From Candidatus Pantoea varia (GTDB lineage Bacteria; Pseudomonadota; Gammaproteobacteria; Enterobacterales; Enterobacteriaceae), in contig NZ_FOVG01000001.1 of NCBI RefSeq assembly GCF_900115075.1, positions 1,984,001 through 2,048,000 on the forward strand: 64,000 nucleotides of DNA, in the 5' to 3' direction. The notes under the pieces are model-generated. The model had not been told where the DNA came from and ran no database searches. It was given only the letters and a program-made list of their open reading frames with translations. Both the position numbers and the translations under genes were made by a program. Below, piece by piece: positions 1 to 9,814 of this stretch. Numbering within the stretch: the first letter of the stretch is position 1; each line of letters starts with the position of its first letter.

Positions 1-42
1 CTTATCCATCAGATCATACAGCATCCGAATTGGCGTACGCAT
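1..42 (-). CDS. ybgE: YbgE, cyd operon protein, N-terminal fragment
   Basis: Only the first 14 codons lie in the window; the gene runs off the left edge. They read M-R-T-P-I-R-M-L-Y-D-L-M-D-K, and the LYxxMDK end matches the start of E. coli YbgE, a small membrane protein encoded in the cytochrome bd operon whose exact role is unclear. The ATG shares one base with the cydX stop codon (TGATG), so translation is probably coupled to cydX. Position and the short match support the call; nothing can be said about the rest of the protein. Confidence 0.75.
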   Translation of the reverse strand, partial: MRTPIRMLYDLMDK

Positions 43-146
43 CAGTGAGGCTCATCCTGCGCTTCAACGTGTTCAATCGCCAGCGCGGTCACGATACCAA
101 AGGCACAGGCCAGCAACGTGCCGAGAATCCAGGCAAAATACCACAT
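42..146 (-). CDS. cydX: CydX, small subunit of cytochrome bd-I oxidase
   Basis: A 34-residue protein beginning MWYFAWILG, with one membrane helix (about residues 3-24) and a short acidic tail. The invariant N-terminal MWYF..W pattern of CydX is present. CydX stabilises the haem environment of cytochrome bd-I and sits in the inner membrane with CydA and CydB. The E. coli protein is 37 residues, so this one is slightly shorter at the C-terminus. It starts 15 bases after the cydB stop and overlaps ybgE by one base, as expected for a cydABX-ybgE operon. The gene is easily missed because of its size. Confidence 0.92.
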   Translation of the reverse strand: MWYFAWILGTLLACAFGIVTALAIEHVEAQDEPH

Positions 147-161
147 GTGACATCTCCTTGA

Positions 162-1301
162 TTAATAGAGTGAGTGACTGTTGCTTTCAATATGCTCTTT
201 GGTAATACGGCCAAACATCTTCCAGTAGCACCAGGTGGTGTAAATCAGAATGATGGGGACAAAGATAGCGGCGGCAACGGTCATCGTTTGCAGCGTCAGC
301 AGGCTGGACGTCGCATCCCACATCGTCAGGCTGGTACCCGGCACGGTGCTCGATGGCATGATGAACGGGAACATCGCAATGCCGGCGGTCATGATGACGC
401 AGGCCAGCGTCAGTGAGGAGAACAGGAACGCCCAGGCGCCCTTCTCAACCCGCGAGCAGAGTATGGTCAGCAGCGGCAGCACCACGCCCAGCAGCGGGAA
501 CAGCCACAGTACAGGATGGTTCTGGAAGTTAACCATCCAGGCACCCGCTTCGCGCACCACGGTTTTACCCAGTGGGTTTGAGGCGGCGAAGTGATCCATC
601 GTGCTGGTCACCACATAGCCATCAATACCATATTTCACCCAGACACCCGCCAGGATGAAGCAGACCATCATCACCAGGGCAGCCAGTTGAGCGGCAGTGC
701 GAGAACGCAGATACAGTTCGCCCGTGGTGCGCATCTGCAGATAGGTTGCGCCCTGTGCCAGAATCATCGCCACGCTGACCACGCCGGCCAGCAGACCAAA
801 CGGATTCAGCAGTTGGAAGAAGTTGCCGGTGTAGAACAGACGCAGATACTCATCGGCATGGAACGGCACGCCCTGTAACAGGTTGCCAAATGCCACGCCA
901 ATCACCAGCGGTGGCACGAAACTGCCAATGAAAATGCCCCAGTCCCAGGCACCGCGCCAGCGGTTGTCTTCAATCTTCGAGCGGTAATCAAAGCCGACCG
1001 GACGGAAGAACAGCGAAGCAAGCACCAGAATCATCGCCACATAGAAGCCTGAGAAGGCCGCCGCGTAGACCATTGGCCAGGCAGCAAACAGGGCGCCACC
1101 GGCCGTGATAAGCCAGACCTGGTTGCCGTCCCAGTGCGGGGCGATACTGTTAATCATGATGCGACGTTCAGTATCGGTGCGGCCCAGAATGCGCGTCAGC
1201 ATGCCGACGCCCATATCAAAACCATCTGCGACGGCAAAGCCGATCAGCAGCACGCCAATCAACAACCACCAGACAAAGCGCAGAACTTCATAATCAAACA
1301 T
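162..1301 (-). CDS. cydB: cytochrome bd-I ubiquinol oxidase subunit II
   Basis: A 379-residue polytopic inner-membrane protein, the same size as E. coli CydB, starting MFDYEVLRFVWW and carrying the family signature GFDMGVG near residue 28 and NSIAPHWDGNQVWL near residue 47. CydB packs against CydA to form the quinol-oxidising, oxygen-reducing bd oxidase that keeps respiration going at low oxygen. It begins 11 bases after the cydA stop codon and is followed closely by cydX, so the three are one transcript. No defect is visible. Confidence 0.97.
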   Translation of the reverse strand: MFDYEVLRFVWWLLIGVLLIGFAVADGFDMGVGMLTRILGRTDTERRIMINSIAPHWDGNQVWLITAGGALFAAWPMVYAAAFSGFYVAMILVLASLFFRPVGFDYRSKIEDNRWRGAWDWGIFIGSFVPPLVIGVAFGNLLQGVPFHADEYLRLFYTGNFFQLLNPFGLLAGVVSVAMILAQGATYLQMRTTGELYLRSRTAAQLAALVMMVCFILAGVWVKYGIDGYVVTSTMDHFAASNPLGKTVVREAGAWMVNFQNHPVLWLFPLLGVVLPLLTILCSRVEKGAWAFLFSSLTLACVIMTAGIAMFPFIMPSSTVPGTSLTMWDATSSLLTLQTMTVAAAIFVPIILIYTTWCYWKMFGRITKEHIESNSHSLY

Positions 1302-1312
1302 GGTCGCTCTCC

Positions 1313-2884
1313 TTATCCCTGAACCGGCTGAGTGATTGCCGTAATCTGCTCATGATGATAACGCCCGGTTTTCAGGCTGCTCGGCCCAAGGCGGGCGAAT
1401 TTAAACATCAGGTACATCTCAGCCACCAGGAAGAGCGTGTAGAGTCCGCAGATCAGGATCATCGAGAACAGCAGATCGCCAACGGTCAGAGAAGAGTTCG
1501 CCACGGCGGTCGGCAGAACTTCACCGATAGCCCAGGGCTGACGACCATATTCAGCTACGAACCAGCCTGATTCGATCGCGATCCACGGCAGCGGAATACC
1601 AAACAGCGCCGCTTTCAGTAACCAGCGATTTTTGCCGATGCGGTTACGCAATACGCTCCAGAAGGCCAGCGCGATAATGCCCAGCAGCAGGACGCCACAC
1701 AGCACCATGATGCGGAAAGCGAAATAAAGCGGCGCGACACGCGGGATTGAGTCCTGCGTCGCCTGCTTGATCTGTGCTTCAGTCGCATCCGCCACGTTAT
1801 CGGTATAGCGTTTCAGCAGCAGACCGTAACCCAGATCCTGCTTGTGACTGTTGAACGCATCACGTACCGCCTGATCCTGACTGCCACCGCGTAGTTCATT
1901 CAGCAGGGCATAGGCTTTCATGCCGTTGCGGATGCGCACTTCATGCTGCGTCATCAGCTCCTTCAGGCCGGTCACCGGCGTATCGGTTGATCGGGTAGCG
2001 ATCAGGCCCAGCAGCCAGGGGATCTGAATGGCGTACCGGTTCTCCTGAGTTGCCTGATCGGGCAGGCCAAACAGGGTAAATGACGCCGGAGCCGGCTGGG
2101 TTTCCCACTCGGCTTCGATAGCCGCCAGCTTGGTTTTCTGCACGTCACCCATTTCGTAACCGGACTCATCACCCAGCACGATCACGGACAGCACCGCCGC
2201 CATGCCAAAGCTGGCCGCGATGGCGAACGAGCGTTTAGCAAAGGCGAAGTCGCGGCCTTTCAGCATGTACCAGGCGCTGATGCCCATAATAAACATCGCG
2301 CCCGTGGTGTAACCAGCCGCGACGGTGTGAACGAATTTCACCTGCGCCACCGGGTTCAGCACCAGCTCTGAGAAGCTGACCATCTCCATGCGCATAGTTT
2401 CGAAGTTGAACTCCGAGGCGATAGGGTTCTGCATCCAGCCGTTAGCGACCAGAATCCACAGCGCTGACATATTCGAGCCCAGCGCCACCAGCCAGGTCAC
2501 CGCCATGTGCTGTACTTTGCCCAGTCGATCCCAGCCAAAGAAGAACAAACCGACAAAGGTCGATTCCAGGAAGAACGCCATCAGACCTTCAATGGCGAGC
2601 GGCGCGCCGAAGATATCGCCGACGTAGTGAGAGTAATATGACCAGTTCGTCCCGAACTGAAATTCCATGGTCAGGCCGGTAGCGACACCCAGCGCAAAGT
2701 TAATACCAAATAACTTGCCCCAGAATTTCGTCATATCTTTATAAATTTGTTTGCCGCTCAGGACATATACCGTTTCCATGATCGCCAGCAGGAACGCCAT
2801 ACCCAGCGTTAAAGGGACGAACAGAAAATGGTACATCGCCGTTAAGGCAAACTGTAACCGCGACAGCTCGACGATATCTAACAT
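1313..2884 (-). CDS. cydA: cytochrome bd-I ubiquinol oxidase subunit I
   Basis: A 523-residue subunit that oxidises ubiquinol and holds the haems b558, b595 and d. Key residues known from E. coli are at the same positions: His19 and His186 as haem ligands, and Glu99 and Glu107 in the proton path. The hydrophilic Q-loop, about residues 250-380, gives the quinol site. CydA reduces oxygen to water with high affinity and generates proton-motive force. It is the first gene of cydABX-ybgE. The upstream gap carries FNR-like and ArcA-like sites, consistent with oxygen control of this operon in enterobacteria. Confidence 0.97.
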   Translation of the reverse strand: MLDIVELSRLQFALTAMYHFLFVPLTLGMAFLLAIMETVYVLSGKQIYKDMTKFWGKLFGINFALGVATGLTMEFQFGTNWSYYSHYVGDIFGAPLAIEGLMAFFLESTFVGLFFFGWDRLGKVQHMAVTWLVALGSNMSALWILVANGWMQNPIASEFNFETMRMEMVSFSELVLNPVAQVKFVHTVAAGYTTGAMFIMGISAWYMLKGRDFAFAKRSFAIAASFGMAAVLSVIVLGDESGYEMGDVQKTKLAAIEAEWETQPAPASFTLFGLPDQATQENRYAIQIPWLLGLIATRSTDTPVTGLKELMTQHEVRIRNGMKAYALLNELRGGSQDQAVRDAFNSHKQDLGYGLLLKRYTDNVADATEAQIKQATQDSIPRVAPLYFAFRIMVLCGVLLLGIIALAFWSVLRNRIGKNRWLLKAALFGIPLPWIAIESGWFVAEYGRQPWAIGEVLPTAVANSSLTVGDLLFSMILICGLYTLFLVAEMYLMFKFARLGPSSLKTGRYHHEQITAITQPVQG

Positions 2885-3217
2885 AAGGACTCCTTGCTCC
2901 TCGCTTTGTCTCCGTCACGCGCGCGATCAGATCGAACGTAATCAGAGTCAGGAACGACTGTTTATTGATTCCAGTTTTTTATTACCCGCAGAACAGGTCT
3001 GTGAGCTGCCCGAAAAGGCGAGTAGCGAATGAAGCAGCTCTGAAAATTGTCAATCCGCGCTTTCATTAACGCGTGCTTTAACAGGAGGAAAGTGGGCGTC
3101 ATCCCGGGTTGAGCAGACGTTTGAAAATTTGTGTAAAAGGCTGGATTGATGCAGCGCAATTTACGCCTTTAGCGTCGCGCTTTGCCAGCGATATAGTTGG
3201 ATATAAAACGTGATTTA

Positions 3218-3231
3218 TTGATCTGGATTAA
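3218..3231 (-). promoter_or_regulatory. candidate FNR site upstream of cydA
   Basis: The sequence TTGAT-CTGG-ATTAA matches the FNR consensus TTGAT-N4-ATCAA at nine of ten positions. In E. coli FNR represses cydAB under full anaerobiosis. It lies about 335 bases upstream of the cydA start, which agrees with the distal promoters of that operon. The assignment is by motif only. Confidence 0.55.
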
Positions 3232-3267
3232 CGTAATAAGTTTCCAGATAGAGTCAGGTGGGTTTCT

Positions 3268-3283
3268 TGTTAATGAGATGTCA
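3268..3283 (-). promoter_or_regulatory. candidate ArcA direct-repeat site upstream of cydA
   Basis: On the plus strand TGTTA is followed exactly 11 bases later by TGTCA. That is the direct-repeat geometry of ArcA-P sites (TGTTA-N6-TGTTA). ArcA activates cydAB at low oxygen in E. coli. The site is about 390 bases upstream of the cydA start and close to the FNR-like site. It is a motif match only, and such AT-rich motifs occur by chance. Confidence 0.4.
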
Positions 3284-3413
3284 TTATTGAAATAAAGCGT
3301 GAAGAAATAGTTTACCTTTTCCACTTTTTCTTAACGTGATGAACCGCGAGCAGGTTATTTAACCGCGCCCTCTTCTGTTTAACTGCCTGCGTAATGCTCA
3401 TAAGTAATCAGCA

Positions 3414-3439
3414 TAAAAAAAGCCACCCGGAGGTGGCTT
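3414..3439 (-). terminator. Rho-independent terminator of sdhCDAB-sucABCD
   Basis: Read on the minus strand, a perfect 7-bp stem AGCCACC / GGTGGCT with a four-base loop is followed by a run of seven T. It lies 20 bases after the sucD stop and ends the long TCA operon transcript. In E. coli the equivalent 3' end yields the small RNA SdhX (RybD). Confidence 0.88.
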
Positions 3440-3458
3440 AGTTTCAGATGACGCTGAC

Positions 3459-4334
3459 TTATTTAATCGGTAATACGGCTTTAACCGCGTCACCGATGTC
3501 CGCCAGACTGCGAACGGTTTTCACGCCTGCCGCTTCCAGCGCAGCAAATTTCTCATCTGCTGTGCCTTTACCACCGGCAATGATGGCGCCCGCATGGCCC
3601 ATACGCTTGCCTTTTGGCGCGGTCACGCCAGCGATGTAGCCTACAACCGGTTTGGTCACGTGCTCTTTAATAAAGGCTGCTGCTTCTTCTTCTGCGCTAC
3701 CGCCGATCTCACCGATCATCACGATAACTTCAGTCTGTGGATCATCCTGGAACATTTTCAGGATGTCGATGAAGTTAGAGCCTGGGATCGGGTCACCGCC
3801 GATGCCGACGCAGGTTGACTGGCCGTAGCCGATGTCAGTGGTCTGCTTAACCGCTTCATAGGTCAGGGTGCCTGAACGCGACACGATACCGACACGGCCC
3901 GGCTGGTGAATGTGGCCCGGCATGATGCCGATCTTACATTCGCCTGGGGTGATAACACCCGGGCAGTTTGGACCGATCATCCGCACGCCTGCTTCATCCA
4001 GCTTCACTTTCACGGTCAGCATATCCAGTGTCGGAATACCTTCGGTGATGGTGATGATCAGTTTGATGCCCGCTTCGATCGCTTCCAGGATGCCATCTTT
4101 ACAGAAAGGCGCCGGTACGTAGATCACGGTGGCGGTTGCACCCGTCGCTTCTACCGCTTCACGGACGGTGTTGAACACCGGCAGGCCGAGGTGAGTCGTG
4201 CCACCCTTGCCTGGCGTCACGCCACCAACCAGTTGGGTGCCGTAGGCCAGCGCCTGCTCAGAATGGAAAGTCCCCTGGCCACCGGTGAAACCCTGGCAAA
4301 TGACTTTGGTGTTTTTGTCGATCAGAATGGACAT
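3459..4334 (-). CDS. sucD: succinyl-CoA synthetase alpha subunit
   Basis: A 291-residue protein that binds CoA through an N-terminal Rossmann fold ([10 protein letters not shown] near residues 15-24) and carries the phosphohistidine in GHAGAII, His247. With SucC it converts succinyl-CoA, ADP and phosphate to succinate, CoA and ATP in the TCA cycle. E. coli SucD is 289 residues, so this one has two extra residues at the C-terminus (LPIK ending). Its ATG shares one base with the sucC stop (TAATG), implying translational coupling and equal subunit supply. It is the last gene of the operon. Confidence 0.97.
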   Translation of the reverse strand: MSILIDKNTKVICQGFTGGQGTFHSEQALAYGTQLVGGVTPGKGGTTHLGLPVFNTVREAVEATGATATVIYVPAPFCKDGILEAIEAGIKLIITITEGIPTLDMLTVKVKLDEAGVRMIGPNCPGVITPGECKIGIMPGHIHQPGRVGIVSRSGTLTYEAVKQTTDIGYGQSTCVGIGGDPIPGSNFIDILKMFQDDPQTEVIVMIGEIGGSAEEEAAAFIKEHVTKPVVGYIAGVTAPKGKRMGHAGAIIAGGKGTADEKFAALEAAGVKTVRSLADIGDAVKAVLPIK

Positions 4335-5500
4335 TATTTACCCTCCGCGGCAGCAACAACACGCTGTGCGGCGTCTGTCAGGCTGGTTGCTGCAATGATG
4401 TTCAGACCGCTGTCCGCCAGTTTCTGGGCGCCCAGCTCGGCGTTGTTACCTTCCAGACGTACCACCACTGGCACGTTCACACCCACTTCAGCGACTGCGC
4501 CGATGATGCCGTCGGCAATCAGGTCACAGCGTACGATACCGCCGAAGATGTTAACGAAAACGGCTTTAACCGCATCGTCAGACAGGATGATTTTGAAGGC
4601 TTCGGTCACGCGCTCTTTGGTTGCGCCGCCGCCGACATCAAGGAAGTTGGCTGGCTGACCGCCGTGGTGCTTAACGATGTCCATGGTGCCCATCGCCAGA
4701 CCTGCGCCGTTAACCATACAACCGATGTTGCCTTCCAGGGCAACATAGTTCAGTTCCCACTGTGTCGCATGCGCTTCACGTGGATCTTCCTGGCTTGGAT
4801 CGCGCATTTCGCGCAGCTCTGGCTGACGGAACAGGGCATTGCCATCGGCACCCAGTTTGCCATCCAGGCAGATCAGATCGCCCTGCTTAGTGATCACCAG
4901 CGGGTTGATCTCAACCATCGCCAGATCGCGCTCCAGGAACAGGGTCGCCAGACCCATGAAGATCTTGGTGAACTGTCCTACCAGCTTGCCGGTCAGGCCA
5001 AGTTTGAACGCCAGCTCACGGCCCTGATAAGGCTGCGGGCCCGTCAGGGGATCCAGCGCCATTTTGTGGATCAGGTGCGGGGTCTCTTCCGCAACTTTTT
5101 CAATTTCCACACCGCCTTCAGTTGAGGCCATGAAAATCACGCGACGCGTAGCGCGATCGACCACGGCGCCCAGGTAGAGCTCCTGATCGATATCGGTCGC
5201 CGCTTCAACCAGAATCTGGTTTACCGGCTGGCCGTTTGCATCTGTCTGATAGGTCACCAGGCGTTTGCCCAGCCAGTTTTCAGCAAATGCGCGAATCTCT
5301 TCTTTGCTGTTAACCACTTTCACACCGCCCGCTTTACCGCGGCCACCGGCATGAACCTGACATTTAACTACCCACGGGCCTGCGCCAATTTTAGAGGCTG
5401 CTTCTTCCGCTTCACGTGGTGTAGTACAGGCGTAACCCGTTGGTGCCGGCATGCCATACCGTGCAAACAGTTGTTTCGCCTGGTATTCGTGTAAGTTCAT
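4334..5500 (-). CDS. sucC: succinyl-CoA synthetase beta subunit
   Basis: A 388-residue ATP-grasp protein, the same length as E. coli SucC. The N-terminal half ([12 protein letters not shown], then [17 protein letters not shown] around residues 45-61) forms the nucleotide site, and the C-terminal half ([13 protein letters not shown]) contacts SucD. It sets nucleotide specificity of the succinyl-CoA synthetase tetramer in the cytosol. A 67-base gap separates it from sucB and it overlaps sucD by one base. Nothing is unusual in the sequence. Confidence 0.97.
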   Translation of the reverse strand: MNLHEYQAKQLFARYGMPAPTGYACTTPREAEEAASKIGAGPWVVKCQVHAGGRGKAGGVKVVNSKEEIRAFAENWLGKRLVTYQTDANGQPVNQILVEAATDIDQELYLGAVVDRATRRVIFMASTEGGVEIEKVAEETPHLIHKMALDPLTGPQPYQGRELAFKLGLTGKLVGQFTKIFMGLATLFLERDLAMVEINPLVITKQGDLICLDGKLGADGNALFRQPELREMRDPSQEDPREAHATQWELNYVALEGNIGCMVNGAGLAMGTMDIVKHHGGQPANFLDVGGGATKERVTEAFKIILSDDAVKAVFVNIFGGIVRCDLIADGIIGAVAEVGVNVPVVVRLEGNNAELGAQKLADSGLNIIAATSLTDAAQRVVAAAEGK

Positions 5501-5567
5501 GATGTTCTATCCATTCAGGTCTGAAAAGAGTATTGAGGTTGGGCGCGCGAGGCGCGCCCGGTGAAAA

Positions 5568-6791
5568 TCAGACATCCAGCAGCAGGCGCGCCGGATCTTC
5601 CAGCATCTCTTTCACTGCAACCAGATAACCCACTGATTCACGGCCATCGATCAGACGGTGGTCGTAGGAAAGTGCCAGATACATCATTGGCAGCACCACA
5701 ACCTGACCATTGACCGCCATCGGGCGATCCTTGATGGCGTGCATGCCCAGGATGGCGCTCTGCGGTGGGTTGATGATCGGGGTGGACATCAGTGAACCAA
5801 AGACGCCGCCGTTGGTAATGGTGAAGTTACCGCCGGTCAGATCTTCCACTGTCAGCTTGCCGTCACGGCCTTTCACTGCCAGCTCTTTGATTTTCTTCTC
5901 GATGTCCGCCATGCTCAGCGCATCAACGTCACGCAGGACCGGTGTAACCAGACCACGTGGCGTAGAAACCGCGATGCTGACGTCGAAGTAGTTGTGGTAA
6001 ACCACATCTTCCCCATCGATTGACGCATTCACTTCCGGATAGCGTTTCAGCGCTTCCACAACCGCTTTGATGTAGAAGGACATAAAGCCCAGACGTACAC
6101 CGTGACGCTTCTCGAACGCCTCACCATACTGCTTACGCAGATCCATGATGGGCTTCATGTTGATTTCGTTGAAGGTAGTCAGCATCGCAGTGCTGTTCTT
6201 CGCTTCCAGCAGACGCTCGGCAACACGCTTACGCAGACGCGTCATCGGCACGCGTTTTTCGCTGCGGTTAGCGACTGGCTGCTGTGGTGCAGCAGCAGCA
6301 GCGGCTGGCGCGGCAGCTTTGGCAGCCTGCGGCTTATTGGCCAGATGTTTTTCAACATCTTCACGGGTCAGACGTCCGCCAACACCGCTGCCTTTGATCT
6401 GCGAGGCATCGAGATTGTGCTCTGCAATCAGGCGGCGGATAGCCGGGCTGAGCGCATCGTTGCTCTCTTCTTCCAGTGACGCAGTCTGACGCTGAGCCGG
6501 GGTAGACTCTTTGCTTTCAGACTTCGCGCTGCTCTCTTTACCCGCGCTGTTGCCTTCTTTCAGACGGCCCAGGATCTGGCGGGAAGTGACGGTGGCGCCC
6601 TCTTCTTCCAGAACGGCTTCCAGGATACCGTCAGCAGAGGCTGGCACTTCCAGCACGACTTTGTCGGTTTCAATTTCGACCAGCACTTCATCGCGAGTGA
6701 CTGCATCGCCTGGTTTTTTGTGCCAGGTTGCCACAGAGGCATCGGCAACCGATTCAGGCAGGTCGGGAACGAGAATATCTACGCTACTCAT
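5568..6791 (-). CDS. sucB: dihydrolipoyl succinyltransferase (E2 of 2-oxoglutarate dehydrogenase)
   Basis: A 407-residue E2 core protein. One lipoyl domain occupies about residues 1-80, with the lipoylated lysine at Lys44 in ETDKVV. An Ala/Ser-rich linker leads to a peripheral-subunit binding domain (about 110-150), followed by an Ala/Pro linker and the catalytic domain ending in the DHRLIDG motif with active-site His378. It moves the succinyl group from SucA to CoA and forms the 24-subunit core. It lies 15 bases downstream of sucA. The E3 subunit, Lpd, is not encoded here. Confidence 0.97.
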   Translation of the reverse strand: MSSVDILVPDLPESVADASVATWHKKPGDAVTRDEVLVEIETDKVVLEVPASADGILEAVLEEEGATVTSRQILGRLKEGNSAGKESSAKSESKESTPAQRQTASLEEESNDALSPAIRRLIAEHNLDASQIKGSGVGGRLTREDVEKHLANKPQAAKAAAPAAAAAAPQQPVANRSEKRVPMTRLRKRVAERLLEAKNSTAMLTTFNEINMKPIMDLRKQYGEAFEKRHGVRLGFMSFYIKAVVEALKRYPEVNASIDGEDVVYHNYFDVSIAVSTPRGLVTPVLRDVDALSMADIEKKIKELAVKGRDGKLTVEDLTGGNFTITNGGVFGSLMSTPIINPPQSAILGMHAIKDRPMAVNGQVVVLPMMYLALSYDHRLIDGRESVGYLVAVKEMLEDPARLLLDV

Positions 6792-6806
6792 TATCTTTCC
6801 TTTTAA

Positions 6807-9614
6807 TTAATTAACGTTCAGCGCGTCATTAACCAGGTCTTGCTGCTGTTGTTGGTGTACGGACATGTAACCCACGGCCGGTGAGGCGGAGGCCGGGCGG
6901 CCTGCATAACGTAATGTCGCACCAAACGGCACAACTTCACGGAAATGATGCTGGCTGCAGTACCAGGCGCCCTGATTCAGCGGCTCTTCCTGACACCAGA
7001 CAAAATCCTGTACGTGAGAATACGCTTTTAATGCTTCCTGAACCGCTTGATGCGGGAACGGATAGAGCTGCTCGATGCGCACGATAGCCACATCGGTCTG
7101 CTCATTTTTACGACGCTGCTCAAGCAGGTCGTAATAAACTTTACCGGAACACAGCACGACCCGTTTCACGCCCTGCGGATCCAGATCGTCAACTTCGCCA
7201 ATCGCAGGCTGGAAGCTGCCGTTAGCCAGTTCATCCAGCGTGGAGATCGCCAGCGGATGACGCAGCAGTGATTTCGGCGACATCACAATCAGCGGACGGC
7301 GCATACCGCGCAGCGCCTGACGACGCAGCATATGGTAAACCTGTGCAGGTGTAGACGGCACGCAGACCTGCATGTTCTGCTCAGCGCAGAGTTGCAGATA
7401 ACGCTCCAGACGCGCAGAGGAGTGCTCTGGGCCCTGACCTTCATAACCGTGCGGCAGCAGCATGACCAGACCACACATACGGCCCCACTTCTGCTCGCCG
7501 GAGCTGATGAACTGGTCGATAACAACCTGTGCACCGTTGGCGAAGTCACCAAACTGCGCTTCCCAGATAGTCAGGATGCGCGGCTCGGCGGTGGCGTAGC
7601 CATATTCAAAGGCCAGTACCGCTTCTTCTGACAGCACGGAGTCCCAGACTTTGAACTGGCCCTGACCGCTGTGCACATGGTGCAGAGGGGTATAGGTTGA
7701 GCCGTTCGCCTGGTTATGCACAACCGCGTGGCGGTGGAAGAAGGTACCGCGACCGGTATCTTCACCCGACAGGCGAACCGGAATACCTTCATCAACCAGC
7801 GTAGCGTACGCCAGGTTTTCCGCGCCGCCCCAGTCAAAGGCTTTCTCGCCTTCAGCCATCAGACGACGGTCGTTATAAATTTTGGCAACACGCGACTGCA
7901 CTTCGACCTCTTCAGGTACCTGGCTGATACGCAGCGCCAGTTCCTTCAGACGTTTCATGTCGACCTGAGCCGGGTAAGGCTCGTCCCACTCATGATTCAG
8001 GTAAGGGGACCAGGTAAAGGAGTGCAGGCTCATTGGACGCCATTCCGGCACCACACACTCGCCCGCATCCAGCGCATCACGATAGAGATTGACCATTTCG
8101 GTCGCATCTTCCTGCGTGGCAACGGCTTCACCTTCCAGACGGTCGGCGTAGATTTTACGCGGCGTCGGGTGTTTTTTGATTTTCTGGTACATCAGCGGCT
8201 GGGTCGCACTTGGCTCATCGGCCTCGTTGTGACCATGACGGCGATAGCAGACCAGATCGATAAACACATCACGTTTAAAGGTGTTGCGATAATCGAGCGC
8301 CAGACGGGTCACAAAGGCAACCGCTTCCGGGTCATCTGCGTTGACGTGGAAAATGGGGGCAAGCACCATTTTGCCGATGTCGGTGCAGTAAGGGGTAGAA
8401 CGCGCATCTTTCGGGTTGGACGTTGTAAAACCAACCTGGTTGTTGATGACGATGCGAACGGTACCGCCCACTTCATACCCACGCGCCTGAGACATGTTCA
8501 GGGTTTCCTGAACCACGCCCTGGCCAATCACGGCCGCATCACCATGAATGGTGATCGGTAAGACTTTATTGCTGGCTGGCTCATCCAGACGATCCAGACG
8601 GGCACGCACAGAACCCATGACCACCGGGCTGACGATCTCCAGGTGTGACGGGTTAAACGCCAGCGCCAGGTGAACCAGGCCGCCTTCGGTTTCCACGTCA
8701 GAGGAGAAGCCCATGTGGTACTTCACGTCACCGGTGCCCAGATGCTCTTTGTGCTTACCGGCGAATTCGTCGAACAGATCCTGTGGTTTTTTACCCAGCA
8801 CGTTGATCAGTACGTTGAGACGACCACGGTGCGCCATACCCAGAACGACTTCACGGGTCCCGCTCTTACCGGCGTGACGGATCATTTCGCGCAGCATTGG
8901 CACCAGCGCATCGCCGCCTTCCAGCGAGAAGCGTTTGGCACCCGGGAATTTCGCCCCGAGATATTTTTCCAGTCCTTCTGCCGCAGTCAGCTCTTTCAGG
9001 AAACCTTTTTTCTCTTCGTTGCTGAACGCTGCACGGCCCGCGACCGACTCAAGACGCTGCTGAATCCAGCGTTTTTCATCGGTGTTGTTGATGTGCATAT
9101 ATTCTGCACCAATTGAGCCGCAATAAGTCTGCGTCAGCGCCTGGAAGAGATCGGCGAGCTTCATGGTGTCTTTGCCAATGGCAAAGGAACCTACGTTAAA
9201 GCTTTCCTGAAAATCGGCCTCGGTCAGGTCATGAAAAGCGGGTTCGAGATCGGTAACACGGTCTTGTTTCCACAGGCCGAGCGGATCAAGATTGGCATGC
9301 TGATGGCCGCGGAAGCGAAACGCGTTAATCAGCTGCAACACTTTTACTTGCTTAGAGTTGGTTTCCGGATCGGAGACAGATGAGGTGTAACGAGATGCAT
9401 CTTTCGCCAGGCGACGGAAGTACTCACGTGTGGTGGAGTGAAACTGCTCAGGTTTCATTCCGGTGCCCGGTAACTGCTGGAACATCGAGCGCCACACTGC
9501 ATCGACAGAGTCAGGATCGGTCAGGAAATCCTCATAGAGCTGCTCTATGTAAGACTGATTCGCGCCGGCCAGCCAGGAAGAGTCCAGCCAGGGCTTCATC
9601 GCGCTGTTCTGCAT
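6807..9614 (-). CDS. sucA: 2-oxoglutarate dehydrogenase E1 component
   Basis: A 935-residue thiamine-diphosphate enzyme that decarboxylates 2-oxoglutarate and succinylates the SucB lipoyl arm. The N-terminal helix (SWLAGANQSYIEQLYEDFL) is the E2-binding segment. The thiamine motif begins GDAAVIGQG and ends VINNQVGF (roughly residues 365-405), and the transketolase-like C-terminal half follows. Length is within two residues of E. coli SucA. It lies 200 bases after sdhB, a gap that carries two strong hairpins listed separately and may tune output between the sdh and suc parts of the transcript. Confidence 0.97.
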   Translation of the reverse strand: MQNSAMKPWLDSSWLAGANQSYIEQLYEDFLTDPDSVDAVWRSMFQQLPGTGMKPEQFHSTTREYFRRLAKDASRYTSSVSDPETNSKQVKVLQLINAFRFRGHQHANLDPLGLWKQDRVTDLEPAFHDLTEADFQESFNVGSFAIGKDTMKLADLFQALTQTYCGSIGAEYMHINNTDEKRWIQQRLESVAGRAAFSNEEKKGFLKELTAAEGLEKYLGAKFPGAKRFSLEGGDALVPMLREMIRHAGKSGTREVVLGMAHRGRLNVLINVLGKKPQDLFDEFAGKHKEHLGTGDVKYHMGFSSDVETEGGLVHLALAFNPSHLEIVSPVVMGSVRARLDRLDEPASNKVLPITIHGDAAVIGQGVVQETLNMSQARGYEVGGTVRIVINNQVGFTTSNPKDARSTPYCTDIGKMVLAPIFHVNADDPEAVAFVTRLALDYRNTFKRDVFIDLVCYRRHGHNEADEPSATQPLMYQKIKKHPTPRKIYADRLEGEAVATQEDATEMVNLYRDALDAGECVVPEWRPMSLHSFTWSPYLNHEWDEPYPAQVDMKRLKELALRISQVPEEVEVQSRVAKIYNDRRLMAEGEKAFDWGGAENLAYATLVDEGIPVRLSGEDTGRGTFFHRHAVVHNQANGSTYTPLHHVHSGQGQFKVWDSVLSEEAVLAFEYGYATAEPRILTIWEAQFGDFANGAQVVIDQFISSGEQKWGRMCGLVMLLPHGYEGQGPEHSSARLERYLQLCAEQNMQVCVPSTPAQVYHMLRRQALRGMRRPLIVMSPKSLLRHPLAISTLDELANGSFQPAIGEVDDLDPQGVKRVVLCSGKVYYDLLEQRRKNEQTDVAIVRIEQLYPFPHQAVQEALKAYSHVQDFVWCQEEPLNQGAWYCSQHHFREVVPFGATLRYAGRPASASPAVGYMSVHQQQQQDLVNDALNVN

Positions 9615-9734
9615 TGTGATCCCTTAAGCATTGCTATGCTTTTTTGAGGTTTCATTTGTTGCCGCTTTCGCGGTTTGCCGTAGTGAGTTCAGCGATACGA
9701 GCACTTTGCGCAGCGCGCGTGGCCCGTAAGGGAA

Positions 9735-9770
9735 CCTTTGTAAACGTGGTCATCACCGCGCTTACAAAGG
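9735..9770 (-). promoter_or_regulatory. long imperfect hairpin in the sdhB-sucA gap
   Basis: A perfect 9-bp arm CCTTTGTAA / TTACAAAGG encloses one mismatch and a further six pairs around a four-base loop. It stands between the sdhB hairpin and the sucA start. There is no T run, so termination without Rho is unlikely. Its place suggests a role in mRNA processing, protection of the upstream sdh message, or partial attenuation before sucA. Function is inferred from structure alone. Confidence 0.5.
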
Positions 9771-9783
9771 CTTCCGTAAAACA

Positions 9784-9804
9784 CCGGGAACCTGAGGTTC
9801 CCGG
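9784..9804 (-). promoter_or_regulatory. perfect 9-bp hairpin just after sdhB
   Basis: CCGGGAACC and GGTTCCCGG pair perfectly around a three-base loop, ten bases after the sdhB stop codon. The stem is as strong as a terminator stem, but the bases that follow on the minus strand (TGTTTTACGG) hold only a short T run. It could be a leaky terminator or an RNA-stabilising 3' structure separating sdhCDAB from sucABCD. Confidence 0.5.
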
Positions 9805-9814
9805 CAGAGACTGC

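Larger units (their letters stand above)
2885..3413 (-). promoter_or_regulatory. cydA upstream control region, no gene
   Basis: This 530-base gap between sucD and cydA holds no convincing gene; the longest minus-strand reading frame (2962-3159) has low-complexity composition and no recognisable family. In E. coli this position holds mngR-mngA-mngB, which are absent. The gap is AT-rich and carries the FNR-like and ArcA-like sites listed separately, so it most likely contains the cydA promoters and a long leader. No clear -35/-10 pair could be chosen by eye. Confidence 0.6.

Noticed and set aside
2962..3159. 65-residue minus-strand frame upstream of cydA
   Set aside because: No family, no strong ribosome site, and it lies in the region expected to hold the cydA promoters.
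7716..8561. 281-residue plus-strand frame opposite sucA
   Set aside because: Antisense shadow of sucA with no domain.
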